Notes under the pieces: generated by a model | What the model was told of the DNA's origin: nothing | The model's input: only the letters and a program-made list of their open reading frames with translations | Databases searched by the model: none | Source of the DNA: UBA4465 sp002292365 | Lineage (GTDB): Bacteria > Bacteroidota > Bacteroidia > Cytophagales > Cyclobacteriaceae | Direction of reading: 5' to 3' | DNA: 64,000 nt | Assembly: GCA_943788615.1 (NCBI GenBank) | Contig: CALSQY010000004.1 | Coordinates: forward strand, 248,001-312,000 | In this document: one piece after another, positions 63,474 to 64,000 of the stretch | Layout: every line of letters starts with the position of its first letter | Numbering within the stretch: the stretch's first letter is position 1 | Made by a program: the position numbers and the translations under genes

Positions 63474-64000
63474 TCAACTAAATTTCAAGATCAATTTCTG
63501 AATCAATTCAACGCCTCTTTTTAATTGAGCTTTACTTACAAATTCATTAGCTCTATGTGCTTGGGCGATGTCCCCAGGTCCGCATATTATGGAGGGAAAT
63601 CCACCTTCTTCAAATTGACCTGCCTCTGCAGCATAAGAAACAGTATCAAATTGATTGGCTTCCGTTAATTCTTTGATGAGTTCTGCAATTTCTTGATCTT
63701 CCTTAGTGTCTAAAGCGGGTACCTCTGGATGATCATTAATGGTCTCTATCACAAAATCCGGGAAAATTGTTCTTAATTCTCGCTCACGAGTCCTACAATG
63801 CGCATCAAACGCTTCAAGTATTTGAGGGGTACTATCTTGTGGTATACATCGGATGTCCCATTTAAATGAACATCGATCCGCGATGACATTAGGTGCTATG
63901 CCTCCAACAAGAGTGCCTATATGAATGGAAGTATGGGGTGGATCAAAGCGAACATCTGAACTTTGATTAGCCAATTGATTCATTTTATCTTCTAACCAGA
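63474..64000 (-). CDS. M20-family deacylase (ArgE/DapE-like), C-terminal part, 5' end off window
   Basis: The frame is open to the right edge, so the N-terminus lies outside the window. About 175 residues are visible. Features of M20 metallo-peptidases near ArgE are HTSIHIGTLVGGIAPNVIADRCSFKWDIRCIP (the dimer-domain loop that supplies residues for substrate), the DTVSYAAEAGQFEEGGFPSIICGPG segment with the metal Glu, and the final AHRANEFVSKAQL. The zinc-site Asp and His that open the domain are beyond the edge. ArgE-type enzymes hydrolyse N-acyl-amino acids in the cytoplasm. The exact substrate cannot be told from this part. An ATG at 63983 is internal. Confidence 0.85.
   Translation of the reverse strand, partial: WLEDKMNQLANQSSDVRFDPPHTSIHIGTLVGGIAPNVIADRCSFKWDIRCIPQDSTPQILEAFDAHCRTRERELRTIFPDFVIETINDHPEVPALDTKEDQEIAELIKELTEANQFDTVSYAAEAGQFEEGGFPSIICGPGDIAQAHRANEFVSKAQLKRGVELIQKLILKFS

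Noticed and set aside
1..64000. CRISPR arrays, intact insertion sequences, prophage or integrase genes
   Set aside because: No regularly spaced repeats, transposase motifs or integrase motifs were seen on either strand.

Overview
The window is a low-GC stretch of a Bacteroidota chromosome. The evidence is three proteins or remnants ending in YPNP-type type IX secretion (T9SS) C-terminal sorting domains, many lipoproteins, a CarboxypepD_reg-type surface protein, a triple-tyrosine-motif (Y_Y_Y) sensor regulator, a CotH-kinase protein and the near absence of Shine-Dalgarno sites. The genus cannot be fixed from sequence alone; a marine or sediment lineage near Saprospiria or Cytophagia is a guess. 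No tRNA, rRNA, CRISPR array, intact insertion sequence or prophage was found.

Layout. 1-5.4 kb: end of an FKBP isomerase, an outer-membrane barrel protein, gyrA and a TPR protein. 5.4-10.2 kb: a compact candidate biosynthetic locus with a type III polyketide synthase, a UbiA prenyltransferase, a histone-deacetylase-fold hydrolase, a FAD-dependent oxidoreductase and an SAM methyltransferase. 10.8-13.5 kb: an NTF2-like protein, an esterase lipoprotein and an orphan T9SS tail. 14-19 kb: a same-strand group of exported M19 dipeptidase, exported amidohydrolase, FG-GAP repeat protein and lipoprotein RidA homologue. 19-22.9 kb: a structured non-coding stretch, a transglutaminase lipoprotein, a small EHPS-repeat lipoprotein and a frameshifted metallo-beta-lactamase-fold gene. 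23-28.9 kb: a secreted GH5 glycosidase with two CBM6-like modules, divergent from a Y_Y_Y/HTH membrane regulator. 29-33.8 kb: yaaA, aconitase and a DAO-type oxidoreductase.

33.8-36.1 kb is a gene graveyard with at least three recognisable membrane or exported protein genes killed by stops and frameshifts. A fifth heavily decayed exported-protein gene lies at 40.7-41.5 kb. Between them are a secreted CotH-family protein, a TylF-like methyltransferase and a CarboxypepD_reg protein. 41.7-55 kb: an amine-oxidase-like flavoprotein, two DEAD-box helicases, a cyclic-nucleotide-binding/acyltransferase fusion in an operon with an SGNH hydrolase, a transglutaminase-like exported protein, an acyl-CoA synthetase and PEP carboxylase. 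55-61.4 kb: an SPFH protein, citrate synthase, a small membrane protein and SMC. 61.4-64 kb: a minus-strand run of small stress-type genes (ABM-like, SnoaL-like, Crp/Fnr, DoxX) and the end of an ArgE/DapE-type M20 deacylase leaving the window.

Functionally the window mixes housekeeping genes (gyrase, SMC, citrate synthase, aconitase, PEP carboxylase) with accessory loci. The accessory part of most interest is the polyketide synthase/prenyltransferase locus, whose enzyme set matches a route to a methylated, hydroxylated and prenylated phenolic lipid or quinone. The second point of interest is the unusually clear pseudogene decay, in which several premature stops stand where tryptophan would be expected.
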